Assembly (NCBI GenBank): GCA_944472155.2
Contig: OX235274.1
Location: 34,470,052 to 34,534,051, forward strand
DNA from: Trichobilharzia szidati
Taxonomy: Eukaryota; Platyhelminthes; Trematoda; Strigeidida; Schistosomatidae
Direction of reading: 5' to 3'
DNA: 64,000 nucleotides
Shown: piece by piece, positions 42,372 through 51,290 of the stretch
How positions within the stretch are numbered: the stretch's first letter is position 1
Layout: the number at the start of each line of letters is the position of its first letter
Program-made: the position numbers and the translations under genes
The notes under the pieces: model-generated
Seen by the model: only the letters and a program-made list of their open reading frames with translations
The model's database searches: none
What the model was told of the DNA's origin: nothing

Positions 42372-43450
42372 AATATAATAGAGAAGATTTGTAGGTCAGG
42401 TGGATGATTTCGATATGGTTGTGTTCTCTGAGCTGGATAGTTAATTTGCGAAGCTTTCATCGCCCTACTAGGCGACATCTTCAGCACATACTTCAATTTG
42501 AAGTGAGCTTTTAGATTTCTCCACGAGTTCATTATTCATCTCTCCTGGTGACCTTGGACGTGACTGGTTGTTTTCGTGCGTTTTCACACCTTCTAGGCGG
42601 CTACTTGTATTGTAACTCATTGTTTCTTTGACTTGGACTTTGACCCTTTGTGTGTGAGGTTTCTTTCTTATAGGTTGGTAAATTTCGTCTATCCTGATGT
42701 GTCTATTGATTGATGATTCACAGGAATGCCAAGCTTCTAAAAATTCTCTAGCATTCTTGTTATATATATATATATATATATATAAAATATGTCAGAAATC
42801 ACTACAAGACTCTTCAAACCTTTAGCGATTGACATCGCACACAAACCAACAAATTCACTTCCCTCAATTCTATGTCAACCAAAAGACTCAACAACGAAAG
42901 AAGATAAAACCAACATCATCTACAAAATAAATTGTATCAACTGCGGAAAACACTAAATCGGCCAATGTGGACTGCCCCTTCGTCTTCGTATCCATGATCA
43001 TAAGCTAGCCGTCAAAAGACATGACATCCACTCCCTCAAATCACCTCACTGCATACAGACAACCACGGACATAGATTCGGCTGGGACAACGTCCAACAAA
43101 AAGAATGCTAGAGAATTTTTAGAAGCTTGGCATTCCTGTGAATCATCAATCAATAGACACATCAGGATAGACGAAATTTACCAACCGATAAGAAGGAAAC
43201 CTCACACACAAAGGGTCAAAGTCCAAGTCAAAGAAACAATGAGTTACAATACAAGTAGCCGCCTAGAAGGTGTGAAAACACACGAAAACAAGCAGTCACG
43301 TCCAAGGTCACCAGGAGAGATGACTCACTAACTCGTGGAGAAATCTGAAAGCTCACTTGCACAAATTGAAGTGTGCGCTGAAGATGTCACCTACTAGGGC
43401 GATGAAAGCTTCGCAAATTAACTATCCAGCTCAGAGAACACAATCACATC
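42372..43450 (+). mobile_element. PLE-3 with long inverted repeat, inserted in PLE-6
   Basis: Flanked by a perfect 12-bp duplication AGAAGCAGTTTA (42360-42371 and 43451-43462). The left 42411-42758 is an inverted copy of 43101-43451, with only scattered differences over about 348 bp. A (TA)n run follows at 42762-42783, then the plus-strand body from 42789. The element ends CTCAGAGAACACAATCACATC. Most likely a relatively recent insertion, judging from the intact duplication and the similar arms. Confidence 0.88.
42789..43331 (+). CDS. PLE-3 GIY-YIG ORF with a single nonsense codon
   Basis: From ATG at 42789 the frame stays open to TAA at 43329-43331 (180 codons), except for TAA at 42954-42956 (codon 56). 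Order: MSEITTRLFKPLAIDIAHKP, STTKEDKTNIIYKINCINCG, KH-stop-IGQ, PLRLRIHDHKLAVKRHDIHS, NAREFLEAWHSCESSINRHI, RIDEIYQPIRRKP. The stop falls on the tyrosine of the YIG motif (TAC or TAT changed to TAA). The second part, 42957-43328, has no ATG near its start and is easily overlooked. RT palm absent. Confidence 0.75.
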
Positions 43451-43985
43451 AGAAGCAGTTTATCCTTAACACATCCACCTATTATTTGTCGACTGTAGAA
43501 AGTGATCTGTAGCTCAACCGAAAAGACGTCTTTTCTCAGAATCCCAGACATGGTATCACCTTTAAATTCAACATTCATAAATAGCAGTGTCTTCAGAACT
43601 CTTTGGGTTATTTTTGGGTTCTTGCTTTACTTTCGTGTTTTTTTTGGCTAAATCCTGAAGGATATCCATTTTCCATGAGAACCTGTTTGAGTGTCTTAAG
43701 TTCACCATTAACTGTATCACTGGTGCATACCCTTCTTATTCTTCAAGATAAGCACTGGATCCAATTTCTCTTCCTTATCAAGAAACTCAACTATGAAAGT
43801 TGGTGTACTGACCCCACTACATGTTAGTTTCCTGTAGACTGATCTCTTTAGATAACCATCAGAACATCCAGAAAATGGAATTCTGAGTCCACTTCTAGTT
43901 CCAAAGTGAACTGGATAGCATTAGAGCAGTTGTTGACCTGATTTGCAAATGCGCTTATGAATAGCCCACTCCACCAGTGTGATAA

Positions 43986-44514
43986 ACAGTAACAACAACA
44001 GGTGGGAGTCACCCTACTCTCAACATACTCTCACTGAATCTGTTTTCCTTTTACTTTTTTCTCCTCTTTTTCTGCCTACCACCCAAATGTGTAGTTGTTG
44101 TTTTTGTTTGTTTTTTTACTTCTGTATAACTCTAGTTAATGTTAAATGTGACATTTATAATTTATGATTATTTGATTTGATTACTATGAGATGTTAAATT
44201 GTATTAATGAGAAATCTTATAACTGGAATAGCAGAAACAGAAATAACAAAGCAACAATTTTCAATTAGAGTTGTTTATTTATTCCTTTATTAATTTTGAT
44301 CTTTTAATTTCTCCTAATATTTAATATTTTGTTTTTCATTAAAAAGAAAAACTTTATTTTGACAAGAAATAACAGAAACAATAATAATATTTATAATAAT
44401 GAATAGAACTTGACGAGCAAAAAGAGGAAGAACAAAGATAAACAGTGAACTTCAAAGGACTCCTGAACCAACTACCACAGACAACTCGTTTGAACACACC
44501 GTCACCACTCTTTT
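43986..44514. other. Unassigned AT-rich stretch
   Basis: Nothing recognised; an ATT-type run (AATAATAATATTTATAATAATG) lies near 44381-44402. Confidence 0.3.
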
Positions 44515-45172
44515 GCTCTTTTGCCTATTGATAATTTTGAACGACTTCTCGACGTCCACCTCATGACCCGTGTCGAGCAGATGCCTGACGATGGCACTGT
44601 TTAAAGCATTTGTTCCCTTTGGACGTTAGCTTTTTGGTACATGTTCAGAAAATCGTAGATATGCCCTTCTTTCTATTCTTCCAATGTAACTGCTCCCGCA
44701 GATACATGTAAATTTGTATATACAGTTGGAGTTAACATGAGAAGGATATCTATCGATTTTTCATTGCATCAAGGAGCAAGTTGTTCGATAGATGGGAAAC
44801 AGCTTAGCTGCAGGAAAGACTCTGGCTAGTGGCGTACTCAGTCTTCTGTTGACCAATGCTGCAATGTTTTCACCTTTATAATCAAGCTCAAAGTAGATTG
44901 GCTTTTTTCCTACTGTGATTTGTTTTACATTTGTGACTTGAGACCTTCCATACTTGTTGATGAACCTTTGAGGGTACCCATTGCTCTTGAATGTCTTTTC
45001 AAGAAACTCAAATTCTTCCTCTAATTTCTCTATAGAGCATATTCTCCTCGCTCTATTGTACAGAGTCTTGACTTGACCACGTTTAAAGCTATTTGGACAA
45101 CAGCTATTAAAATGCAAGTATTGTTCTTTCCATGTAGACTTTCGATAAATTGAATTTTGAAGACTACCGTCT
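44515..45172 (-). pseudogene. PLE-4 RT thumb, linker and GIY-YIG segment
   Basis: The minus-strand frame through the loop reads QNSIYRKSTWKEQYLHFNSC, FKRGQVKTLYNRARRICSIE, EFEFLEKTFKSNGYPQRFIN, GKKPIYFELDYKGENIAALV and NRRLSTPLARVFPAAKLFPI. It then enters the arm with SNCIYKFTCICGSSYIGRIE. There is a stop just before the nuclease block and another (AGC-TAA) inside it. The open reading frame runs from 45225, but its first 17 codons are antisense to the right arm and not part of the real protein. Confidence 0.75.
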
Positions 45173-45546
45173 TTCGAACAACTTGCTCCTTGATGCAATG
45201 AAAAATCGATAGATATCCTTCTCATGTTAACTCCAACTGTATATACAAATTTACATGTATCTGCGGGAGCAGTTACATTGGAAGAATAGAAAGAAGGGCA
45301 TATCTACGATTTTCTGAACATGTACCAAAAAGCTAACGTCCAAAGGGAACAAATGCTTTAAACAGTGCCATCGTCAGGCATCTGCTCGACACGGGTCATG
45401 AGGTGGACGTCGAGAAGTCGTTCAAAATTATCAATAAGCAAAAGAGCTCAATTCTCCTTAAGTTTGCTGAAGCCATTTCCATCAAGCGCCTGAAACCTGA
45501 CTTATGCGTTCAGAAAGAAGCGGTTATCAGTCTTTCTTTGCCCTGA
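45173..45546 (+). pseudogene. PLE-4 GIY-YIG and C-terminus in inverted arm
   Basis: Reads NCIYKFTCICGSSYIGRIER, RAYLRFSEHVPKS, stop at 45334-45336 (shared with the other arm), AIVRHLLDTGHEVDVEKSFK, SSILLKFAEAISIKRLKPDL and CVQKEAVISLSLP, ending in TGA. YIGR is the nuclease signature. Because the stop is in both arms, it predates the inverted duplication. Confidence 0.75.
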
Positions 45547-45663
45547 TATCTGGATATTTTTCATCCGAATGCGAGATGCTGAAAAGTTTTCGTTGTGTAT
45601 TATTATTATTGTTCGGAATAGTGTGTAATATTGCATTTATATATATATGTATATATTATTAGT

Positions 45664-45850
45664 GTGTGCGTCGGTGGCACAGTGGTTAGGACTCTCGCCG
45701 ACCATGCACATGGTCCGAGTTCGATCCCCTGCCGGCGCACACCCGATATCTATGGTCGGCCTGTAAATTTGGGCTACCGATATCAATGCTGAAAATTCCA
45801 TACTTGTACTGAAAATACGGTGTGGAATCAAGCTGTAACCAAAATAAAAA
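45664..45850 (+). mobile_element. SINE-A copy, best preserved
   Basis: GTGCGTCGGTGGCACAGTGG with A-box-like TGGCACAGTGG (45674-45684), B-box GTTCGATCC (45719-45727), GGTCGGCCTG, GGGCTACCGATATCAATGC, CGGTGTGGAATCAAGCTGTA and an AAATAAAATAAATAAATAAA end. tRNA-derived head by its A/B boxes, but not foldable as a tRNA. Likely pol III transcribed when active. Confidence 0.8.
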
Positions 45851-46014
45851 TAAAATAAATAAATAAAATATTGATCGATTGGTTTTTGTTAAAAGATGAA
45901 CTCTGTGCAAGTATGTTACAATTGTTTTTGTAGATACATTTAATAATGTCTTTGCCCTGTTAGCAGCTGACGAGAAGGCAACGAAATAAAAGACGGTACT
46001 GTTTTATTCTGCTA

Positions 46015-46790
46015 AAACTGTAATTCTTGCTTTGTTCAAAAGTGGAAATCTTGAATTTAATCAAGATATTGAAAGTCAGCAAGGAAGGCACCAAAAATGG
46101 ATCCAGAGAAGAAAGTCTACCTCTGCTAGAATTGGTGCGGGATGATTCCCTTATCAAACCAAGTGAAATATTAAGTCGCGTCATCCTGGAGAGAATGAAA
46201 GATTCACTGGATGCAAAACTCTATCAGTAACAAGCTGCTGGATTCAGAAAAAGCAAATCATGTGAGGATCAAATTGTATTGAACAGAGCATAGAATGGCA
46301 GTCGAATCTCTACCTCATATTAATCAACTTTGAAAAGGCCTTCGAAAGTGTTGGCCGCCAAGTTATTTGGAAGCTAATTCAACACTACGGCGTACAGTGC
46401 CTAAAATCTTTATCAATCTCATTCAACAACTGAGTGAAAATGATGCCACATGCCACAAGTAATTTATAACACAGAACCTCCGTCGAAGCGTTTGAAGTGA
46501 CCATGGGCGTAAGACAAAGCTGCCTACCATCATCGATGATATTCCTAATTATGGTAAACTAAATTATACAGCACACCGTACGTGAGAACCGAGAAAGCCA
46601 AGAAGTTGTCATAAGTGGCTGAAAACAAAAGCAGGACTTCAAGTGGACATAGAGAAGATGGAGGGGATGACGATAGCCAATCAATAACAACAACAAGTAC
46701 TAATCAATATCAACGGAATAGATTTCAAGACAGTCACTTCATTCACTTATCTAGACAGAATTGTTTCATCAATAAGTAAAACGAACTTGT
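46015..46790 (+). mobile_element. RTE-2 reverse transcriptase part
   Basis: Encodes LSRVILERMKDSLDAKLYQ, AGFRKSKSCEDQIVL after a stop, EQSIEWQSNLYLILINFEKA, FESVGRQVIWKLIQHYGVQC (palm, F-D-S-V-D-R equivalent) and VTMGVRQSCLPSS (GVRQGCLLSP equivalent). Then there is a gap where FADD should be, and DFKTVTSFTYLDRIVSSISK (thumb). The catalytic FADD block is deleted between 46570 and 46610. Three or more frameshifts. Confidence 0.75.
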
Positions 46791-46947
46791 CAAGCTTTTG
46801 TTTTAATACATATTGACAAAACGAAATTGGTCAGTTACGCTTTCAGTTTCCAAAGGTAGTTGGTCTGATGTGTGATTTTGTATTACGTTGTAATTTTTGG
46901 CTGTTTTGAAGATGTTTAATGGAGTCATTTTTCACAGAGCTGCAATA

Positions 46948-47090
46948 TTGGTTGGAAGATTTCATCATGAGCTGACATCAGTTAGAGAACCTTTGAAATA
47001 CCTGGGAGTACTGGATGGCTATTTCATCTCAGTTTGGGGCTCTTCGCCAGCACGCACTCACCGGGGTTCGAAATGGGATGAAACTTCCAT
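46948..47090 (-). mobile_element. SINE-B 3' part
   Basis: Minus strand: B-box-like TTCGAACCCCGGTGAG, then GTGCTG-GCGAAGA-GCCC-CAAACTG-AGAT-GAAA-TAGCCA-TC-CAGTAC and the tail (CCCAGGTATTTC, TGATGTCAGCTCATGATGAA). The leader and A-box part are missing. Confidence 0.65.
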
Positions 47091-47426
47091 CCAATCAAAC
47101 AAAATTCCTACAAAAACCAATACTTGAAAAGATATTACCGCAAACAACTGTCATTTTACTGTTGTTGTGGCACTTTGTGTCTGCGAATAACTCAAGGCAG
47201 TTCAGGTTAGCTGCACAGTAGACAGTGAAGATTAGTTTCCCGCGTTCAGATCACTAGAATTTGGCTTTTATCGTTACAGTACATAATATTTCGTCACTGT
47301 ATAATCAATCTTCTATTTTTAAATATTAATTTGATTCCACCCACCTGATGTTTACTATGCTCACTAATTCGAATGAATTGGGACGATAATTCTTTCCACC
47401 GTAGTGAACTTTAGTTTTGGTTATAT
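47091..47426. other. Unassigned with Rep-Y piece
   Basis: 47160-47290 resembles 22080-22215 (AATAACTCAAGG, CCCGCGTTCAGA). No gene recognised. Confidence 0.35.
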
Positions 47427-48031
47427 TGTGGTGAGCGCTGTCTGCTAGTCAAAATTGTAGACAGCAGTTTACGTCAATGTTTACGTCCAGAATCCGGATC
47501 ACGAGATAAAACAGTAACAAAGCTTAACTTTGAGGAACTCAACAACCAATCAGAGCAGACTTATTGTGAGTAAATACGATTCGCGTCAGTGGCGTCGTGG
47601 TTGGGACGGCGGCACATCGGTTAGGACGCTAGCCGACCATGCACATGGTCCGCGGATAGATCCCCGGCCGACGCCATTCTTTGCCTCGTTAAGCCAGTAA
47701 TAAAAAAGCTGGTAAATAGGAAAGGTTGGGCATGAGGCTAGCAACCCCATCCTGTAAAAATAAACACTGCTACAGAAATTTCAAGCCTCTAGCTTGAAGT
47801 CTTATGTGCCACTGGGAACGTTAAGGAATAAAAAAATTACGATTCGCAGATATATGGCCTGACCTTCAAAGAAACGGCCACAAAGAGATGGCAGAATTAC
47901 CTACAGCAAGAAAACAACCAATCAGAAGACGTTGCTTTTCTGCTGACAATAATGTATATAGAAATCTGTAAATATTTGTTGATCTTCTCAATAAACGATC
48001 CGTTGCCTGGCCTTTGTCTTCGGTCGTTACA
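47427..48031 (+). mobile_element. Solo LTR (LTR-A) carrying a SINE-C
   Basis: From TGTGGTGAGCGC to GTCGTTACA, flanked by ATAT duplications (47423-47426 and 48032-48035). Without the SINE and its duplication it is 342 bp, matching the other LTR-A copies. It has AACAACCAATCAGAAGACG, TCTGTAAATATTTG and AATAAACGATCCGTTGCC. Confidence 0.85.
47585..47837 (+). mobile_element. SINE-C inserted in LTR-A
   Basis: 253 bp between perfect 10-bp duplications TACGATTCGC (47575-47584 and 47838-47847). The head has GGCACATCGGTTAGGACGCT (A-box-like), ACCATGCACATGGTCCGCGG and GATAGATCCCCGG, similar to the SINE-A head. The body is GTTAAGCCAGTAATAA, AGGTTGGGCATGAGGCTAGC and CAACCCCATCCTG. The tail is CTTGAAGTCTTATGTGCCAC, TGGGAACGTTAAGGAATAAA. 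Confidence 0.85.
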
Positions 48032-48202
48032 ATATGTGTTAGAAGTTAATCATTCGTGCACTATATTCTTTTTTTGCACTTTTCGCTTGATGTGCCTTGA
48101 TATGATTATAAGTGACAATAAATTGTGATCGAAAACAAGGTCCTCAGTAAATACTACTGTATAACACTTTGAGACTTTATCAAAATAAAATTTACTACAC
48201 AC
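48032..48202. other. Unassigned spacer
   Basis: Nothing recognised. Confidence 0.3.
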
Positions 48203-48718
48203 ATGCAGTTCCTTGGGGACAACATCAGCGAGATACTAACACAACGCCTTAGAAATGCGGTAAAAAGAGCATTTCCTGATGCTGAATTACGCTGTGTCTT
48301 CAAAACCACTCCTATTTTGCGTTCCGGAGTAAAAGATAAGCTGCTACATAATTTCGCCTCTTCCATGTGTATGTACCAATTCGACTGCTCCTGTGGAGTC
48401 AGTTAGTTGCATAGGCCGTACAATTAGGTGTGTTTACCGTTGGATTTCTGAACACCATCCTGTGCGTGGTTAAGTAAAGGACAAACAAAATCTATTCATT
48501 GCGCTATTCTATCTCATCTTGTGGATACAGAACACAAGATTGATGTTAACGAGGCGGCTTTCAAAGTCATTTACCGATTATCAACGAATCTTAACTTACC
48601 CTTAAGAGTTCGTTTACTAAATATTGCTGAGGCTGGCTGTTGTGATCCACATTAAGAAGCCTAATTTGTGCGTCTAAAAGAAGCTAGTTCAGACATCATC
48701 CTTACCTTGGCCATCTAG
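48203..48718 (+). pseudogene. PLE-2 GIY-YIG domain, broken at the YIG motif
   Basis: Open 48203-48406: MQFLGDNISEILTQRLRNAV, KRAFPDAELRCVFKTTPILR, SMCMYQFDCSCGVS, then TAG. A 4-nt insertion relative to the 16.6-kb copy sits exactly in the S-Y-I-G codons, followed by a 2-nt insertion before CGTGGTTAAG that restores frame. Further on: KSIHCAILSHLVDTEHKIDV, AFKVIYRLSTNLN, RVRLLNIAEAG and a third insertion. No nuclease could be made. Confidence 0.75.
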
Positions 48719-48990
48719 GTTCGAATGATCCTCGATTTTTGTAGACATTTCCCTAATTTTGGTTGATATTCTATTTGCTATTATATTTTTGTAATTATTA
48801 TAATTTAGGCATCTTTAATGAACTGTAATTCCATTGATCTTTGCTTACAAATCGATATTATTTAAAAAGCACACTAATATTGTTATTGACTACTAATCTA
48901 GAAAATTCTATGTATATAAACATATATATAATTGTAGAGCCAGAAGAGGAGATTATCGAAAAAGAATATCTTTGCTCAATTATTTTGTGT
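48203..48990 (+). mobile_element. PLE-2 copy, 5'-truncated
   Basis: Linker end, GIY-YIG, C-terminus, 3' UTR and 3' end (ATATATATAATTGTAGAGCC, AGAAGAGGAGATTATCGAAA, 48925-48960). It shares three small insertions with 63209-63720 that are absent from 16514-16915. Upstream flanks of the two copies differ. Confidence 0.8.
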
Positions 48991-49374
48991 TTTATAGATA
49001 TCTGAATGAATATTTTCGCCATAATGGAATAAATGATGACCTCTGAGGCTGGATTATCTCTGATGTTAAAATTCAGTTAATAATTTACTTGGTTTCTATT
49101 TCACTGAGTTTTCATTGTTGACTTTAAAATATGGGACATTTGAAACTTGCGTATTACATCTCAAATAATTCCTTTTAAAAAATCTGTTAAATAAGCTTGG
49201 AGTGAATTTAAAGCTCTACACTTTAGAAGTCCCAGTTTTGGAAATTACCATTTCATGATATCGTTTGATGTATCTTACTCATACACTAACTTACCAATGA
49301 TGAAAACAGTAGACTTTAGATGTCAAGAAATGATTAGATCAAACATTCATATTGGCATTCCCAATATCTTTTTC
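48991..49374. other. Unassigned stretch
   Basis: It may hold decayed upstream RT sequence of the following PLE-2, but nothing is clear before about 49370. Confidence 0.3.
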
Positions 49375-49817
49375 TGAAAGAGCTGCTTTTACGATGTACA
49401 ATGAATGTTATTTCTCTTAGTTAATAGGGAAGAATACACACAAATTGATGGTGTAACAATGACATCACCGTTAGGACCAATTCTAGTTCACCTTTTCTTT
49501 ACAAAAGGAGAGAACGGACTACTGAAAGATGTAGGTGAAGAACTAGAATTCTTCTGTCTTTACATAGATGATTATGCATAGTAAAAAATGAAGCAAAGAA
49601 CATCCAAGGGAGATTTAACAAAGTACACCCTGCAATAGATTTTACCATCGAGAAATAAAGTAACTCTGTTGTTTCACTCCTCGACATCCTCATGACGAGA
49701 AAGAACGATGGTAGAATAAGAAGTGTACATAGAAAAGCTACATCAAGTAGTCAGTGTTTTAATTTTTTTGAGCTTCGTATGACTGGCTTAATGAAGAGCT
49801 CACTATTATTAGACAAT
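49375..49817 (+). pseudogene. PLE-2 reverse transcriptase palm
   Basis: REEYTQIDGVTMTSPLGPIL (equivalent of QIDGVAMGSPLGP, PLE RT motif B region) is followed by LEFFCLYIDDYA (49543-49578). YIDD here is the catalytic motif C, usually YVDD in PLEs. Then, frameshifted, come KNEAKNIQGRFNKV and HPAIDFTIEK, then a LLDILMTRKNDG-type block. A stop follows YIDD-YA. This is the only copy in the window in which a PLE catalytic YxDD is visible. Confidence 0.78.
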
Positions 49818-50463
49818 GATTATTATTCTTTCCTTTAATTCCTACAGAAACATAGGGCTTCAGCCGTGTGTTTCCATTGCGTTCGGTTCTCTGCTAGACT
49901 CTTCACCTGGCTCCAATTCTGCCCACACGCTTTCATCTCCTCTTCACATGACCTCCTCCAAGTCACCCTTGGACGACCATCTCGCCGCTTCCCTTTCGGG
50001 TTCCACTGGAGAGCCTGTTGTGTGATGTCACTTGATGATTTCGTTAGAGTATGGCCAATCCATCTACATTTCTTCCTGCCTATTTGTTTCACAATCGGTT
50101 CCTGGTTGGTTGTTGTTGTTTTTGTTGGTAGTGTTGCCCAGGAATCTTCATCACCTCTGTTTTCTCTGTGTTCACCTGAAGTCCTATCTTCTATGGATGC
50201 TTCTTCTGCCAACTTGTTGCTTTTCGCTTGCATATCTTCCAGTTTGTGGGAAATCAGACATATATCATCGGCGAAGTTCAGATCCTCCAATTTTTTGTGT
50301 GAGTCCATTTTATGGTTGTTTCCTCATTGCCCGCTGTTTGTCGCATTATCCAATATACTGTAATCGGGAAAATCTTTGGCGATAGTAGGCAGTCTTGTCT
50401 TACTCCTGTCCTCACGTCGAAGGATTCCGTAAGTTTCCCGTTGTGGATTACTTGGCATGCAGA
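49818..50463 (-). mobile_element. RTE-1 inserted in PLE-2
   Basis: 646 bp with perfect 10-bp duplications ATTAGACAAT (49808-49817 and 50464-50473). Minus strand: starts CAAGTAATCCACAACGGGAA (near HNGKL), GVRQ region, VYWIMRQTAGNEETTIKWTH, LNFADDICLISHKLEDMQAK, and a thumb cut short. At about 50130-50110 it jumps from TTGGGCAACACTACC to the C-terminal RKKCRWIGHTLTK, then GKRRDGRPRVTWRRSCEEEM and the 3' tail AATTAAAGGAAAGAATAATAATC. Confidence 0.88.
49835..50308 (-). CDS. RTE-1 fusion ORF: RT active site joined to C-terminus
   Basis: 157 open codons starting in the KWTHTK region: MDSHKKLEDLNFADDICLIS, HKLEDMQAKSNKLAEEASIE, DRTSGEHRENRGDEDSWATL, then PTKTTTTNQEPIVKQIGRKK, CRWIGHTLTKSSSDITQQAL, QWNPKGKRRDGRPRVTWRRS and ending LCFCRN. 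An internal deletion has fused the FADD-side piece to the C-terminal part while keeping an open frame. The thumb is missing, so activity is not expected. Confidence 0.75.
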   Translation of the reverse strand: MDSHKKLEDLNFADDICLISHKLEDMQAKSNKLAEEASIEDRTSGEHRENRGDEDSWATLPTKTTTTNQEPIVKQIGRKKCRWIGHTLTKSSSDITQQALQWNPKGKRRDGRPRVTWRRSCEEEMKACGQNWSQVKSLAENRTQWKHTAEALCFCRN

Positions 50464-50473
50464 ATTAGACAAT

Positions 50474-51050
50474 TACTGAGTGAAAATGGTTACCCAGAAG
50501 AATTCATCGACAAGAATATGAATTTAAGTCACGGCAAGCCGAAGTACCAACAGTTCCGAAAAAGACCTTATTCTTACAATTTCAGTTTCTCTCTGGTAAT
50601 ACCAGTGAAATAATAACACAGTGTTTAAGGAATGGGGTAAGAAAAGCATTCAGTATATAGCTGAAGTACATTGTCTCTTCACAGCTACCCCAACCTGATT
50701 TTGCCCCTTTTATTGTATTTCTATCAATCTGACTGATCCTGTGGAGCCAGTTATGCAGAGTGTACAATTAGGCGTGTTTGTCATAGGATTTCCGAACATC
50801 ATCCTGAATGGCTAATCAAGGTGCAAACAATGGCCATTCACAGCTCTTTTCTATCTCACATCTTGAATACAGAACAGGAAATCGATATTATCAAAGGTTT
50901 TTAGTTTTATTTGCCGTATACCGAGTAGTCTTTATTTCACCTCATGAATTTGTCGATTACATATCACCTCGGAAGCCGTAGGAATCCACATTAGGTATCC
51001 AAAAGTAGTTGGTTCAGAGGGTTTTCTTTCCAGCTTGGCCGTCAATACTT
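50474..51050 (+). pseudogene. PLE-2 linker and GIY-YIG remnant
   Basis: LLSENGYPEEFIDKNMNLSH and GKPKYQQFRKRPYSYNFS (50474-50600), then frameshifts, CGASYAECTIRRV-like (the YIG tract reads TATGCAGAGTG), ISEHHPEWLIKVQTMAI and a decayed C-terminus. The nuclease signature is lost. Confidence 0.65.
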
Positions 51051-51290
51051 TAAATATCCTTAATTTGCTGTATAAATTATCCTAATTTTATCCGGTATTC
51101 TATTTGGTATTACGTTTTTTATGCTTATTATATGTTAACCATCTGTCGTGAAATGGGTCTTGACAAATCGATATTATTTGAAGAAAAAAACATTAATATT
51201 GGTAATGGTATCGTAGAGCCCGAAGAGAAATTTATGGAGAAAAGAAATTTCCTGGCTCAAACTCTCTTCTGTCTTATAAACTTCTTCATA

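Larger units (their letters stand above)
41890..43985 (-). mobile_element. PLE-6 interrupted by PLE-3
   Basis: Minus strand: RT thumb (43985-43830), linker (43740-43470), then after the inserted PLE-3 (42372-43450) the GIY-YIG and C-terminal region (42371-42040) and start of the 3' UTR (to about 41890). Removing the insert and one target copy joins the linker to the nuclease within one codon row (KDKLLL, then WAT). Confidence 0.8.
42040..43985 (-). pseudogene. PLE-6 RT thumb, linker and GIY-YIG remnant (split by PLE-3)
   Basis: RT thumb: ANQVNNCSNAIQFTLELEVD and SEFHFLDVL, then a KRSVYRK motif, as in PLE RTs. Linker: VLMENGYPSGFSQK and MNVEFKGDTMSGIL. Nuclease: SYIGRTKLIVSKCISEPDPG, ARGQCATVTSLVLGHLVNSG and HAAPIQSSFTVIC in 42157-42342. 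C-terminus EVCRCNPELCLQKN near 42050-42110. Stops and frameshifts throughout. Confidence 0.75.
44515..45600 (-). mobile_element. PLE-4 with near-perfect 275-bp inverted repeat
   Basis: Left arm 44515-44789 (minus orientation) and right arm 45173-45447 (plus orientation) are reverse complements, with only one or two mismatches seen over about 275 bp. Both encode the PLE-4 GIY-YIG region. The 383-bp loop 44790-45172 holds the RT thumb and linker on the minus strand. The right arm continues into the C-terminus and stop at 45544-45546 and an ATT run at 45599-45610. Confidence 0.88.
49375..51290 (+). mobile_element. PLE-2 with RT catalytic region, interrupted by RTE-1
   Basis: RT palm at 49375-49817, then an inserted RTE-1 (49818-50463), then linker, GIY-YIG and 3' part at 50464-51290 with a terminal TCGTAGAGCCCGAAGAG, AAATTTATGGAGAAA (51208-51242). 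Deleting the insert and one duplication restores one reading frame through the junction (TIIRQ then LLSENGYPEEF). Confidence 0.82.

Noticed and set aside
45664..45740. tRNA-like sequence with A- and B-boxes as a true tRNA gene
   Set aside because: Repeated as the head of SINE-A; acceptor and anticodon stems do not close, and the body and A-rich tail follow directly.
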